Assembly (NCBI GenBank): GCA_026399475.1
Contig: JAPLQY010000037.1
Coordinates: forward strand, 1 to 59,560
Direction of reading: 5' to 3'
Origin: Rhodocyclales bacterium
Lineage (GTDB): Bacteria > Pseudomonadota > Gammaproteobacteria > Burkholderiales > Rhodocyclaceae
Length of the DNA: 59,560 nucleotides
Part shown: positions 1 to 8,225 of the stretch, one piece after another
How positions within the stretch are numbered: the first letter of the stretch is position 1
How the letters are laid out: each line of letters begins with the position of its first letter
Position numbers and translations under genes: made by a program
Notes under the pieces: generated by a model
Told to the model about the DNA's origin: nothing
Database searches by the model: none
The model's input: the letters and a program-made list of their open reading frames with translations, nothing else

Positions 1-62
1 CCTTCATAGGTTTCTTCGAATCTCATGTTTCGGATCTCCTGTAACAGTTCCGTCCGTTTCAT
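1..62 (-). CDS. Transposase N-terminus, cut by window edge
   Basis: The minus strand opens with ATG at 60-62 and reads MKRTELLQEIRNMRFEETYE before leaving the window. This looks like the start of transposases of the ISNCY/IS1202 type, which begin with a short helical leader ahead of an HTH domain. A GGAG-like ribosome site is not obvious. Only about 20 residues are visible, so the family call rests on resemblance and on the repeat-bearing DNA just outside the start. Confidence 0.45.
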   Translation of the reverse strand, partial: MKRTELLQEIRNMRFEETYE

Positions 63-90
63 CTCGTACCCCCTTCGGGGCACTATGACG

Positions 91-125
91 ACCGGACAGA
101 TGTCGTGCTACAAAACCGGACAGAT
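91..125. repeat. Direct repeats at a probable IS end
   Basis: ACCGGACAGAT occurs at 91-101 and again at 115-125, a 24-bp period, in the 150 bp between the transposase start and the antitoxin promoter. Short direct repeats of this kind are transposase-binding sites at the ends of several IS families. The outer IS boundary probably lies near 125-150, but no target duplication can be checked because the other end is outside the window. Confidence 0.45.
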
Positions 126-158
126 CACGAACTCGCAACAGCCGCGTTAGGTATCGGA

Positions 159-187
159 TTGCCGTCCGGCATCGGCAGGACTACAAT
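159..187 (+). promoter_or_regulatory. Sigma-70 promoter of the antitoxin-toxin pair
   Basis: TTGCCG at 159-164 and TACAAT at 182-187 are separated by 17 bp, a near-consensus housekeeping promoter. The antitoxin ATG follows at 212 with AAGGAG just before it. TGTTCCT and AGGAGAACA flank the start region as an imperfect inverted repeat and could be an autoregulatory operator; that last point is inference. Confidence 0.55.
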
Positions 188-211
188 GTTCCTACATGCA
201 AGGAGAACATT

Positions 212-562
212 ATGCAGACCGTCAATATCCGCCAACTCAAAACCAACCCCGCGACTGCCCTGCGCAGTGCCAAGGAAGGCGACATGGTCGTGGTAATGAA
301 TCGCGATCACCCGCAAGCCTTGCTGGTCGATCTGGACAAACTCGATCTACCCGATCTCGGCTCGGTGCGGGTTGCGCTTGCGGTGTCCCTGTTCCGCAGC
401 GGAGCCGTCTCCGCCGGGTTTGCCGCGCGCATGGCCCACAAGCCCTTGGCCGAGATGCTGACCCTGCTCTCCAGTCTCGGCATTCCGCTGACCGGAGGCA
501 ACGCAGCCGAAGCCCACGACGATTTGGATGCAGGCAGGCAGTGGCTGGCTCAGAAAGCTTAG
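212..562 (+). CDS. Phd-like/UPF0175 antitoxin
   Basis: The 116-residue protein starts like a Phd/YefM antitoxin (MQTVNIRQLKTNPATALRSA, then a segment ending VVVMNRDHPQALLVDLDKL). It continues with a UPF0175-type segment (about residues 50-90, including ALAVSLFRSGAVSAGFAARM and LLSSLGIPL). Such proteins pair with PIN-like toxins, bind them and repress their own promoter. The gene lies 3 bp ahead of a DUF3368 toxin, the usual order. ATG at 212 is chosen because AAGGAG lies immediately upstream. A longer frame-shifted reading over the same DNA has no family resemblance. Confidence 0.7.
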   Translation: MQTVNIRQLKTNPATALRSAKEGDMVVVMNRDHPQALLVDLDKLDLPDLGSVRVALAVSLFRSGAVSAGFAARMAHKPLAEMLTLLSSLGIPLTGGNAAEAHDDLDAGRQWLAQKA

Positions 563-565
563 GGT

Positions 566-1057
566 TTGCGTAGCGTCGTCATCGCCGACGCAGGGCCGCT
601 GATTGCGCTGTCCCGCATCGACGCCTTGGATCTGTTGCGCGGCCTGTTCGGCCAGGTTCTGGTCACCGAGGAAGTTCGCGACGAAGCATTGCCAGCAGCG
701 GACTATCCGGGCAAAGCATTCATCGCGCAATCGTTCGACGCAGGCTGGCTCGCCTGTCCGGGGCCTTTCGAAACTTCATGGCGGCCGACGAATCCGGGCC
801 TCGATGCCGGCGAACGCAGTGCGATTGCAGCGGCAGTGCAGATGCCGGGATGTTTGCTGATCATCGACGATCGTGCCGGACGAGCGGAAGCCAAATCGCA
901 CCACGTCGCCATTATCGGCACCGCAGCGGTAATCGGTCTCGCCAAGTTGCAAGGCTTGATTCCAGCGGCGCGTCCGGTTCTGGCGCGACTCCAGCCTGCG
1001 GGGTATTTCATTCATCCGCGAATCATCGGGGCGGTGCTGCAAGACATCGGCGAGTAG
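566..1057 (+). CDS. DUF3368 PIN-like toxin
   Basis: This 163-residue protein has the DUF3368/PIN layout: an N-terminal DAGPLIALSRI with the first acidic residue, a central GLDAGERSAI and a LLIIDDRAGRAEA segment, then a hydrophobic stretch typical of the family. PIN toxins are Mg-dependent ribonucleases. It starts with TTG at 566, three bases after the antitoxin stop (560-562), so translational coupling is likely. Catalytic acids appear present, so nothing suggests inactivation. The target RNA cannot be inferred. Confidence 0.7.
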   Translation: MRSVVIADAGPLIALSRIDALDLLRGLFGQVLVTEEVRDEALPAADYPGKAFIAQSFDAGWLACPGPFETSWRPTNPGLDAGERSAIAAAVQMPGCLLIIDDRAGRAEAKSHHVAIIGTAAVIGLAKLQGLIPAARPVLARLQPAGYFIHPRIIGAVLQDIGE

Positions 1058-1340
1058 ATTGCCGTATCGCCAGCGCCGACTTTCTCACTTCGCTTCCACA
1101 TCCGCGCCGGGTCTCGCCCCGGCAGGCGACCAACTTTCTTGTTCGCGCAAGAAAGTTGGCAAAGAAGCGCTCCCCGCCTCCCCGGCCCTGCGGGCTACCC
1201 TCGCTGCGGAAGACCCGCCGGGCCGGTCGCTAAACTCGCTTCGCTCAGACAACGCGACCGGACTTCCCCCGGCGAACCTTCCTCGCTCGGCCGGTCAGAG
1301 GGGAAGGAAAAGCATCGCGCGTGATTGCGCTCGGCGAAAA
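1058..1340. repeat. Left copy of ~270-bp inverted repeat
   Basis: This segment matches the reverse complement of roughly 2030-2316 with scattered substitutions. It contains the 24-bp boundary motif at 1061-1084 (reverse orientation), a perfect 12-bp hairpin (CCAACTTTCTTG at 1130-1141, CAAGAAAGTTGG at 1148-1159) and long GC-rich stretches. All six frames contain open reading frames but they look like translated repeat, not protein. Similar repeat-derived frames are familiar from other GC-rich proteobacteria. It starts one base after the DUF3368 toxin stop. Confidence 0.8.
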
Positions 1341-1397
1341 CAAACTCGAAGCCGACCCCTAATTCGCTCATTGCCGAACAATGGAACAAAGTTCGAC

Positions 1398-1426
1398 TTG
1401 ACACACTTGTCACAAGTGCGTACATT
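1398..1426 (+). promoter_or_regulatory. Promoter with internal palindromic operator
   Basis: TTGACA at 1398-1403 and TACATT at 1421-1426 are spaced by 17 bp. Between them sits CACTTGT-C-ACAAGTG (1404-1418), a perfect 7-bp-arm palindrome. A protein bound there would block RNA polymerase. The downstream gene begins with a ribbon-helix-helix domain, so autorepression is the natural inference. Confidence 0.6.
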
Positions 1427-1465
1427 GCGAGCCGTGGTAGTTCAAACAACTGACAAGGAGTAATC

Positions 1466-1993
1466 ATGATGCCGACCATACGTGTAGAGGACGATGTTTT
1501 TGATGGCCTTAAGTCTCTTGCGGAACCATTTACGGACACCCCGAATTCAGTTATTCGCAAGTTGCTTGAACGTGCAGGTGTTCGGTTGGGCAAACCGGAA
1601 TCCAGACTGATTCATCCGGATACTGGGAAAAGCACTTCACTAAGTGAAAGCACTCCTCGTACTACTGGACGGGGAATGCTTACCCCACAACCGGTCTATG
1701 AGGCATATCTCATTCACGTACTCGCCACCAACTTCAACGGAAGTGCTAGCAAGCAGGAAGCAACCAAGGCAGTAATTCAGCTGATGAAGACCAAAGGTTT
1801 CATCAATGCCGCTGACCTCGAAAGAGTTAGCACCGGCGAAACAAAGGCGGAGAACACTATCGCATGGGGGCGCGACGCCTTGAAGAGAAGGGGAATGATC
1901 AGCCGGAACTCCCAGAGAGGATTCTGGGAACTTACCTCTAAAGGAAGGGAAGCATCAAAGACCATCAGTTTGCCAAGTGCAGGATCTGAATGA
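1466..1993 (+). CDS. RHH plus Mrr_N-like winged-helix protein
   Basis: Residues 1-37 (including MPTIRVEDDVFDGLKSLAE and SVIRKLLERAG) resemble a ribbon-helix-helix DNA-binding fold. Residues about 70-165 (LTPQPVYEAYLIHVL, then TIAWGRDALKRRGMI, then GFWELTSKGRE) resemble the N-terminal winged-helix domain of Mrr-type restriction enzymes. No endonuclease domain follows. AAGGAG at 1455-1460 suits either ATG at 1466 or the second ATG at 1469, which is better spaced. Hand counts give 47% and 52% G+C in two 60-bp lines of the gene, well below its neighbours. It is probably an acquired regulator or antitoxin-like protein; no partner gene is visible. Confidence 0.55.
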   Translation: MMPTIRVEDDVFDGLKSLAEPFTDTPNSVIRKLLERAGVRLGKPESRLIHPDTGKSTSLSESTPRTTGRGMLTPQPVYEAYLIHVLATNFNGSASKQEATKAVIQLMKTKGFINAADLERVSTGETKAENTIAWGRDALKRRGMISRNSQRGFWELTSKGREASKTISLPSAGSE

Positions 1994-2029
1994 TGCCGCT
2001 TTGGCAGCAAAGTTTAGCTTCGCAACTTG

Positions 2030-2316
2030 AACTTGTATTCGCACAGTCTGACACGCGACGCTTTTCATTCCCCTCTGACCCGCCAAGCGAGGGAGGTTCG
2101 CCGGGGGTAGTCCGGTCGCGTTGTCTGAGCGAAGCGAGTTTAGCGACCGGCCCGGCGGGCCTTCCGCAGCGAGGGTAGCCCGCAGGGCCGGGGAGGCGGG
2201 GAGCGCTTCTTTGCCTACTTTCTTGCGCGAACAAGAAAGTAGGTCGCCCGCCGGGGCGAACTCCCGGCGCGGACGCGGAAGCGAAGCTAGAAAGTCGGCG
2301 CCGGCGATACGGCGAC
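2030..2316. repeat. Right copy of ~270-bp inverted repeat
   Basis: This is the mirror copy of 1058-1340. Its hairpin arms are CCTACTTTCTTG (2214-2225) and CAAGAAAGTAGG (2232-2243), again perfectly paired although one base pair differs from the left copy. It ends with the boundary motif AAAGTCGGCGCCGGCG plus ATACGGCG (2290-2314). The two copies bracket a single lower-GC gene. Confidence 0.8.
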
Positions 2317-2332
2317 AAATTCAAACCAACCG

Positions 2333-2360
2333 CTGGACTCCGGCTTTCGCGGGAATGACG
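2333..2360. repeat. Short palindromic genomic repeat
   Basis: CTGGACTCCGGCTTTCGCGG followed by GAATGACG closely resembles a palindromic repeat found in many proteobacterial genomes, whose core is TTCCCGCTTTCGCGGGAA. The copy here carries mismatches in one arm. It lies 5 bp beyond the ffh stop codon and could act as a 3' hairpin for that transcript. Confidence 0.5.
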
Positions 2361-2365
2361 AAGCG

Positions 2366-3721
2366 CTACCGCATCCCCGGCAGCATCCCCTTCATGCCCC
2401 GCATCATCTTCTGCATTCCCCCCTTGGAGAACTGCTTCATCATCTTCTGCGTCTGCTCGAACTGATTCAGCAGGCGATTGACTTCCTGCACCGACACACC
2501 AGCGCCGGTGGCGATGCGGCGCTTGCGGTTGGCCTTGATGATGTCCGGCTTGCTACGCTCCCCCGGCGTCATTGAATTGATGATGCCCTCGAGGCGCCGA
2601 ACGGTCTTGTCTTCCATGCCACCGCCGGCCTTTTGCGCCATGGCACCAAACTGCGCCGGCAGTTTTTCGAGCATGGCGGCCATGCCGCCCATCTTTTTCA
2701 TCTGCCCGATCTGATCCTTGAAGTCGTTGAGATCGAAGCCCTTGCCCGACTTCATTTTCTTGACGAATTCCTGCGCCTTGTCCTGATCGACGCCGCGCTG
2801 GGCATCCTCGACCAGGCCGAGGATGTCGCCCATGCCGAGGATGCGCGAGGCCATCCGCTCGGGATGGAATTCCTCGAGGCCGGTAAGCTTTTCGCCGACG
2901 CCGGCAAACTTGATCGGCTTGCCGGTGACGTGGCGTACCGACAACGCGGCGCCGCCGCGCGAATCGCCATCGAGCTTGGTCAGGATGACGCCGGTCAGCG
3001 GCAGCGCTTCGTTGAAGGCTTTTGCCGTATTCACCGCGTCCTGGCCGAGCATGGCATCGACCACAAACAGGGTTTCGATCGGCTTCAGCAGCGCATGCAG
3101 ATCCTTGATCTCGGTCATCATCGCTTCGTCGATGGCGAGACGCCCGGCGGTGTCGACGAAGATCACGTCGTAGTAGTGGCGCTTGGCGTAATCGAGCGCG
3201 GCGGCGGCGATGTCAGCTGGCTTTTGTTCGCCCGAGGAAGGGAAAAAGTCGATCCCGGCCTGGGCCGAAACGGCCTTCAGCTGTTCGATGGCGGCGGGTC
3301 GATAGACGTCGCAGCTTACCGTCAGCACCTTCTTCTTCTGTCGCTCCTTGAGCCACTTGCCCAGCTTGGCGGTGGTCGTGGTCTTGCCGGCCCCTTGCAG
3401 GCCGGACATCAGGATCACGGCCGGCGGCTGCGTGGCGAGATTGAGGCCGACGCTGGCGCCGCCCATCAGTTCGGTCAGCTCGCGATGCACGACGCCGACC
3501 AGCGCCTGGCCCGGAGTCAGGGAACCGATGACTTCCTGTCCGAGCGCCTTTTCCTTGATGCGAGCGATGAAGTCCTTGACCACCGGCAGGGCTACGTCGG
3601 CCTCGAGCAGCGCCATGCGCACTTCGCGCAGCATGTCTGAAATATTGTCGTCGGTCAGACGGGCCTGGCCGCGCAGGTTTTTTACGACGCGGCCAAGGCG
3701 CTGGGTGAGGTTATCTAGCAT
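2366..3721 (-). CDS. ffh: Signal recognition particle protein Ffh
   Basis: The 451-residue protein is a complete Ffh GTPase that binds 4.5S RNA and hydrophobic nascent chains and delivers them to FtsY at the membrane. It shows the N domain, the G1 loop GLQGAGKT (about 107-114), DTAGRLAID, TKLDGDSRGGAALS, and the Met-rich M domain ending KMMRGMKGMLPGM. The frame is open upstream, but MLDNLTQRLGRVVKNLRG is the standard Ffh start, so ATG at 3721 is chosen. It is divergent from the ypjD-like gene, the arrangement also seen in E. coli. Confidence 0.97.
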   Translation of the reverse strand: MLDNLTQRLGRVVKNLRGQARLTDDNISDMLREVRMALLEADVALPVVKDFIARIKEKALGQEVIGSLTPGQALVGVVHRELTELMGGASVGLNLATQPPAVILMSGLQGAGKTTTTAKLGKWLKERQKKKVLTVSCDVYRPAAIEQLKAVSAQAGIDFFPSSGEQKPADIAAAALDYAKRHYYDVIFVDTAGRLAIDEAMMTEIKDLHALLKPIETLFVVDAMLGQDAVNTAKAFNEALPLTGVILTKLDGDSRGGAALSVRHVTGKPIKFAGVGEKLTGLEEFHPERMASRILGMGDILGLVEDAQRGVDQDKAQEFVKKMKSGKGFDLNDFKDQIGQMKKMGGMAAMLEKLPAQFGAMAQKAGGGMEDKTVRRLEGIINSMTPGERSKPDIIKANRKRRIATGAGVSVQEVNRLLNQFEQTQKMMKQFSKGGMQKMMRGMKGMLPGMR

Positions 3722-3776
3722 GAATGGGAGAGGGCAGGTCTGAAAAGAGATGGAGGGCTTGGTGTAGACTTCACCA

Positions 3777-4601
3777 ATGTCCGCAATCTTAATGCATCTG
3801 CTGGCCGCAGCCCTGTATGCCGGCCTGGCGGTACATCTTTGGCGCACCCGCTGGCGCGGGCCGGCGCTCGACCAGCCGGCGGGCGGGCTCAGGCTCGGCG
3901 AGCGAGGCCTGCTGCTGCTGGCGCTGGCGGCTCACGCCGTTAGCCTGCGCATGGCGATATTCGATGGCAGTAATATGCAATTTGGTTTCGCCATCGCCCT
4001 TTCCGTGATGCTCTGGCTGGCTATTGCGCTCTACTGGATCGAGAGTTTCTACGCCCGCATGGAGGGTCTGCAGGTCCTTGGGCTGCCAGCCGCGGCTGTG
4101 GCCGCCATGCTGCCGGCAATATTCTCCGATGCCCACGTCCTGGCCAACGCCGGCTCGATGGCGTTTCGCCTGCATTTCCTGACAGCCATGCTGGCCTACA
4201 GCCTGTTCACTCTGGCGGCCCTGCACGCTCTGCTGATGGCGACTGCCGAAAAGGGGCTGCACCGCGGCCGCATCTCGCCGCTCCTGGCCGGCTTGCCGCC
4301 CTTGCTGACCATGGAGGCGCTACTGTTCCGCCTGATCCATGTCGCCTTCGTCCTGCTCACCTTCACTCTGGTTTCGGGAGTGTTCTTCTCCGAAACCTTG
4401 TTCGGCAAAGCGCTGACCTTCAACCACAAGACGGTGTTCGCCATTCTGTCCTGGCTGATTTTTGCAGCGCTTCTGGTTGGCCGCCACTTGCGTGGCTGGC
4501 GTGGCCGCGTGGCACTGCGCTGGACGCTGGCCGGCTTCGCTGCACTGCTGCTGGCGTACGTCGGCAGCCGCTTCGTGCTTGAGGTAATACTCGGCCGCTG
4601 A
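3777..4601 (+). CDS. YpjD/CcsA-like inner-membrane protein
   Basis: This 274-residue protein is almost entirely hydrophobic, with about eight predicted transmembrane segments. It carries the CcsA/ResC-family feature of a His-rich loop (FNHKTVFAILSWLIFAALLV) near the C-terminus. CcsA relatives handle heme during cytochrome c maturation; the ffh-linked YpjD branch has no firmly assigned function. Its stop overlaps the start of the next gene by one base, indicating an operon with the CorB-like gene. Confidence 0.85.
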   Translation: MSAILMHLLAAALYAGLAVHLWRTRWRGPALDQPAGGLRLGERGLLLLALAAHAVSLRMAIFDGSNMQFGFAIALSVMLWLAIALYWIESFYARMEGLQVLGLPAAAVAAMLPAIFSDAHVLANAGSMAFRLHFLTAMLAYSLFTLAALHALLMATAEKGLHRGRISPLLAGLPPLLTMEALLFRLIHVAFVLLTFTLVSGVFFSETLFGKALTFNHKTVFAILSWLIFAALLVGRHLRGWRGRVALRWTLAGFAALLLAYVGSRFVLEVILGR

Positions 4602-5872
4602 TGGACGAAATACCGCTTTCCGCCCAGTTCGCGACGCTGTTTGTACTGCTGATCCTGTCCGGTTTCTTCGCCATGGCCGAGACCGCGATGATGGCGGCGA
4701 ACCGGCACAAGCTGCGCCACTTGGCCGACTCCGGGCACGGTGGTGCACGGCTGGCGCAGATGCTGCTGAGCAAGGTGGATCGCCTGATCGCGATGATCCT
4801 GATCGGCAACACGCTGATCAATGCCGCCGCCGCGATGCTGACCGGACATATAGCGCTGGCCATTTTCGGCCACGAGAAATGGACGCTGGAGGCGGGTACG
4901 CTGTTTGTCACCTTCTGCCTGTTGGTGTTCTCCGAAATCAGCCCGAAAGTCGTCGGCGCCAACTACCCCGACTGGCTTGCGCCCCGCATCAGCTACATCC
5001 TGACGCCGCTGCTGCGCGTCGCGTACCCGGTGATCTGGTTTGTCAATCTGTTCGTCGGCGCGCTGCTGCGAATACTGCGTTTGCAGCCCAAGGCCGGCCA
5101 CGACAACTACCAGATGTCCGCCGAGGAATTGCGGGCACTCGTTCTGGAATCCGGGCAATTCATCCCGAAGCAGCACCGCTCCATCCTGCTCAATCTGTTC
5201 GAACTGGAGCAGCTGACGGTCGAGGACATCATGACACCACGCGGCGAAATCGAGGCTATCGACATTGCCGCGCCTATCGAAGACATAAAGACGCAGCTGG
5301 CGACCAGCTTCCACACCCGCGTCGCGGTGTTCGAGAACGATCCCGCCAACATTGTCGGCGTCTTGCATCAACGACGACTGCTGGCCGAGGCCTTTTCCGG
5401 AAAGATCGACCACGCGGCGCTGCGCGAGCGCATGTCCGAACCCTATTTCATTCCGGCTGCAACGCCAATTTACACCCAGCTTCAGTTCTTTCGCGAAAAC
5501 AGGCAGCGCATGGGCCTCGTGGTTGACGAATACGGCGAGATCGAGGGACTGGTAACACTGGAAGACATCATCGAAGAGCTTGTGGGCAAGTTCACTACGC
5601 GCCAGTCGGATTTTGGCAATTCGCTTTCCTGGAGCGAAGATGGCGTGGCCCTGGTGGACGGCGCTGCAAGCCTCAGGGAACTCAATCGAATGCTCGATCT
5701 GGATTTTCCCGTGGATGGGCCACGCACGCTTAACGGACTGATTGTCGAGCACTTGCAGGACATCCCCGAAGTCGGCGTTGGCCTGCGAGTAGGCGGCGTG
5801 CCGATGGAGATCGTGCAAACACAGGATCGAAAGATCAAGATGGTACGCCTTCACCGCCCAGCCGGAGAGTGA
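4601..5872 (+). CDS. CorB/HlyC-type CBS membrane protein
   Basis: The 423-residue protein has an N-terminal DUF21 transmembrane domain (about 1-180, containing GFFAMAETAMMAANRHKL), a pair of CBS domains (about 195-320, containing VEDIMTPRGEIEAID and GLVVDEYGEIEGLVTLEDII) and a C-terminal CorC_HlyC domain. This architecture is linked to Mg2+/Co2+ resistance or efflux in the CNNM/CorB family. Position next to ypjD and ffh matches corB (yfjD) of enterics. The ATG overlaps the previous stop (TGATG). Confidence 0.88.
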   Translation: MDEIPLSAQFATLFVLLILSGFFAMAETAMMAANRHKLRHLADSGHGGARLAQMLLSKVDRLIAMILIGNTLINAAAAMLTGHIALAIFGHEKWTLEAGTLFVTFCLLVFSEISPKVVGANYPDWLAPRISYILTPLLRVAYPVIWFVNLFVGALLRILRLQPKAGHDNYQMSAEELRALVLESGQFIPKQHRSILLNLFELEQLTVEDIMTPRGEIEAIDIAAPIEDIKTQLATSFHTRVAVFENDPANIVGVLHQRRLLAEAFSGKIDHAALRERMSEPYFIPAATPIYTQLQFFRENRQRMGLVVDEYGEIEGLVTLEDIIEELVGKFTTRQSDFGNSLSWSEDGVALVDGAASLRELNRMLDLDFPVDGPRTLNGLIVEHLQDIPEVGVGLRVGGVPMEIVQTQDRKIKMVRLHRPAGE

Positions 5873-5941
5873 TACTCTCGGCATAGTCAGGGCGTAGAAT
5901 GCCCCAAGCAAAGGTTTAGTGGAGGCTGACGTCGGCTTTTC

Positions 5942-5971
5942 CGGCGTTAAGCGCAGCGGCCGCAACTAAAA
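5942..5971. repeat. 30-bp dispersed repeat, copy 1
   Basis: A 30-bp block, beginning CGGCGTTAAGCGCAGCGGCC, is repeated at 42389-42418 with one difference. Here it lies in the leader of pilC, ending 18 bp before the ATG and overlapping no gene. The other copy is inside the signal-peptide region of a DsrE-like gene, so the repeat is not restricted to one context. Confidence 0.8.
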
Positions 5972-5989
5972 TTCAAGCAGGAGAAGCCG

Positions 5990-7222
5990 ATGGCCACAGC
6001 AGGCAAGCAAGAAAAAAAGGACGGCCCAAAGGAGCTCAGTTTTTCCTGGGAAGGAAAGAACAAGACGGGCAAGGTGGTTCGCGGCGAAGTCAAGGCAGCC
6101 AGCGAGGCAACCGCCAACGCGGCGCTCCGCCGGCAGGGCATCAATGTCACCAAGCTCAAGAAGCAGAAAGTCGGTGGTGGTGGCAAGGTTTCGGACAAGG
6201 ACATCACGCTGTTCTCGCGCCAGCTCGCCACCATGGTCAAGTCCGGCGTACCGCTGCTGCAGTCCTTCGACATCGTCGGCAAGGGCACCAACAATCCGGC
6301 ACTGGCCAAGTTGCTGTTCGACATCAAGTCCGATGTCGAAACCGGTTCCAACCTCGCCGCGGCCTTTCGCAAGTATCCGATGTATTTCGATGCCCTGTTC
6401 TGCAATCTGGTCGAGGCAGGAGAACAGGCAGGTATTCTCGACACGCTGCTTGATCGACTGGCGACCTACAAAGAGAAAATCCAGGCCATCAAGTCAAAGA
6501 TCAAGAGCGCCCTGACCTATCCGGTCGCCATCCTCGTCATCGCCTTTATCATCACCGCGGTGATCATGATTTTTGTGGTGCCCGCGTTCAAGAACGTATT
6601 TGCCAGTTTCGGCGGCGAACTGCCCGCGCCAACGCAAATCGTGATCGCGATTTCGGATTATTTCACGGCCAACTGGCACCTGATCTTCGGTGGCATTTAT
6701 GCGGTGATCTATGGAATAAGCCAAGCCTTCAAACGTTCCCGCGCCCTGCAGATAGCAAAAGACAAAATTTCGCTGAAGGCTCCGGTTTTTGGCGACATGC
6801 TCACGAAATCGGCCATCGCGCGCTGGACGCGGACCTTGTCCACCATGTTTGCCGCCGGCGTACCGCTGGTGGAAGCCCTCGATTCAGTGGGTGGCGCCGC
6901 CGGCAACTATGTCTACACCACGGGGACCAAGAAAATTCAGGACGAGGTCAGCACGGGTACGAGTCTGACGGTGGCCATGGAAAATTCCGGCCTGTTCCCG
7001 CCGATGGTCACCCAGATGGTTGCCATCGGCGAAGAATCCGGCCAGCTTGATTCAATGCTGGGCAAGACCGCCGACTTTTTCGAAGCCGAGGTTGACGAAG
7101 CGGTCGAGGCTCTTTCGAGTTTGATGGAGCCGATGATCATGGTGTTCCTGGGTATTCTCATCGGCGGTCTGGTGGTGGCCATGTACCTGCCGATCTTCAA
7201 ACTCGGCTCGGTTGTCAACTAA
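5990..7222 (+). CDS. pilC: Type IV pilus inner-membrane protein PilC
   Basis: This 410-residue protein is the polytopic platform of the type IV pilus machine. It shows two T2SSF repeats (FSRQLATMVKSGVPLLQSFD near 75 and RWTRTLSTMFAAGVPLVEAL near 280) and three or four membrane segments, including the conserved C-terminal LMEPMIMVFLGILIGGLVVA. A Lys-rich N-terminus faces the cytoplasm. AGGAG lies upstream of ATG 5990. pilD follows after 9 bp. The usual partner pilB is not in the window. Confidence 0.95.
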   Translation: MATAGKQEKKDGPKELSFSWEGKNKTGKVVRGEVKAASEATANAALRRQGINVTKLKKQKVGGGGKVSDKDITLFSRQLATMVKSGVPLLQSFDIVGKGTNNPALAKLLFDIKSDVETGSNLAAAFRKYPMYFDALFCNLVEAGEQAGILDTLLDRLATYKEKIQAIKSKIKSALTYPVAILVIAFIITAVIMIFVVPAFKNVFASFGGELPAPTQIVIAISDYFTANWHLIFGGIYAVIYGISQAFKRSRALQIAKDKISLKAPVFGDMLTKSAIARWTRTLSTMFAAGVPLVEALDSVGGAAGNYVYTTGTKKIQDEVSTGTSLTVAMENSGLFPPMVTQMVAIGEESGQLDSMLGKTADFFEAEVDEAVEALSSLMEPMIMVFLGILIGGLVVAMYLPIFKLGSVVN

Positions 7223-7231
7223 GCACCCGGG

Positions 7232-8107
7232 ATGATCGCCCAGTTCGCCGATCCGGCGGTATTTGCTCTCGCCGCCGGATTGCTTGGCCTGATGATTGGC
7301 AGCTTTCTCAACGTGGTCATCCATCGCCTGCCGATCATGATGGAGCGCGACTGGGCGGCACAATGTGCCGAGCTGAGGGGCGAAACTCCGCCCGCGGGCG
7401 AAGTGCTTTCGCTGGCGCGCCCGCGTTCGCGTTGCCCCCAGTGCGGCCATTCGATCACCGCACTGGAGAACATTCCCGTCATCAGCTGGCTTCTGCTGCG
7501 CGGACGGTGCAAGGGCTGCACCGCCCCGATTTCTTTCCGCTACCCGCTGGTAGAGGCACTGACCGGACTGCTGTTTGCGTTTGCCGTCTGGCATTTTGGT
7601 TTCACCGTTGCGGGTCTGGGTGCCCTGGTATTTATCGCGGCCCTGGTCGCCCTGACCTTTATCGATTTCGATACCCAGCTGTTGCCCGACGACATCACCC
7701 TGCCGCTGCTTTGGCTGGGGTTGGGTCTACATGCTTTCAGCGAGTACATGGGCGTGAAGATTTACGGCGCGGACTTGAAGAGCGCCGTGATCGGGGCCAT
7801 CGCCGGCTATCTGTCGCTGTGGTGCGTGTACTGGGCGTTCAAGCTCTTCACCGGCAAGGAAGGCATGGGCTATGGTGATTTCAAGCTACTGGCGGCGCTC
7901 GGCGCCTGGCTGGGCTGGCAGATGCTGCCATTGACCATCCTGCTTTCTTCCATCGTCGGCGCGGTGGTCGGCATCGCTCTGATAGCCGTTGCCCGTCACG
8001 GTCGCAACGTACCCATTCCTTTCGGCCCCTACCTTGCCGCGGCGGGCGCCATTGCCCTGGTCTGGGGCAAACCACTGAACCACGCCTATCTCGGCATCAG
8101 CCTGTAA
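7232..8107 (+). CDS. pilD: Prepilin peptidase/methyltransferase PilD
   Basis: The 291-residue membrane protein cleaves the leader of type IV prepilins and pseudopilins and methylates the new N-terminus. It has the cytoplasmic zinc-type Cys cluster (CPQCGHS and CKGC, about residues 70-96), and the two aspartate motifs of A24 peptidases in FIDFDTQLLPDDI and GYGDFKLLAALG. It forms an operon with pilC. The coaE gene that often follows pilD in relatives is absent. Confidence 0.95.
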   Translation: MIAQFADPAVFALAAGLLGLMIGSFLNVVIHRLPIMMERDWAAQCAELRGETPPAGEVLSLARPRSRCPQCGHSITALENIPVISWLLLRGRCKGCTAPISFRYPLVEALTGLLFAFAVWHFGFTVAGLGALVFIAALVALTFIDFDTQLLPDDITLPLLWLGLGLHAFSEYMGVKIYGADLKSAVIGAIAGYLSLWCVYWAFKLFTGKEGMGYGDFKLLAALGAWLGWQMLPLTILLSSIVGAVVGIALIAVARHGRNVPIPFGPYLAAAGAIALVWGKPLNHAYLGISL

Positions 8108-8188
8108 GTCCTTGAAACTCGGGCGTCAGGCCGCATTTAACCAAGGCTGGCGCATCGCCGCCGTGGGGGCTGCGACAAGGGCTTCAGC

Positions 8189-8194
8189 TATAAT
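8189..8194 (+). promoter_or_regulatory. Consensus -10 upstream of fmdB-like gene
   Basis: TATAAT occurs 32 bp before the fmdB-like ATG, in the 118-bp gap after pilD. I see no good -35 at the right distance, so this may be a weak or activator-dependent promoter for the fmdB-DUF502-aspS group. Confidence 0.4.
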
Positions 8195-8225
8195 TCCACG
8201 CTTTGCCTGAATACCGGAGAATGCC

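Noticed and set aside
1059..2465. Several 60-130-residue frames in the inverted repeats
   Set aside because: They mirror each other between the copies and resemble translated repeats, so I treat them as non-coding.
4196..5965. Long open frame on the minus strand opposite ypjD and corB
   Set aside because: It has no domain, starts nowhere plausible, and both sense genes have clear families. High GC makes long antisense frames common.
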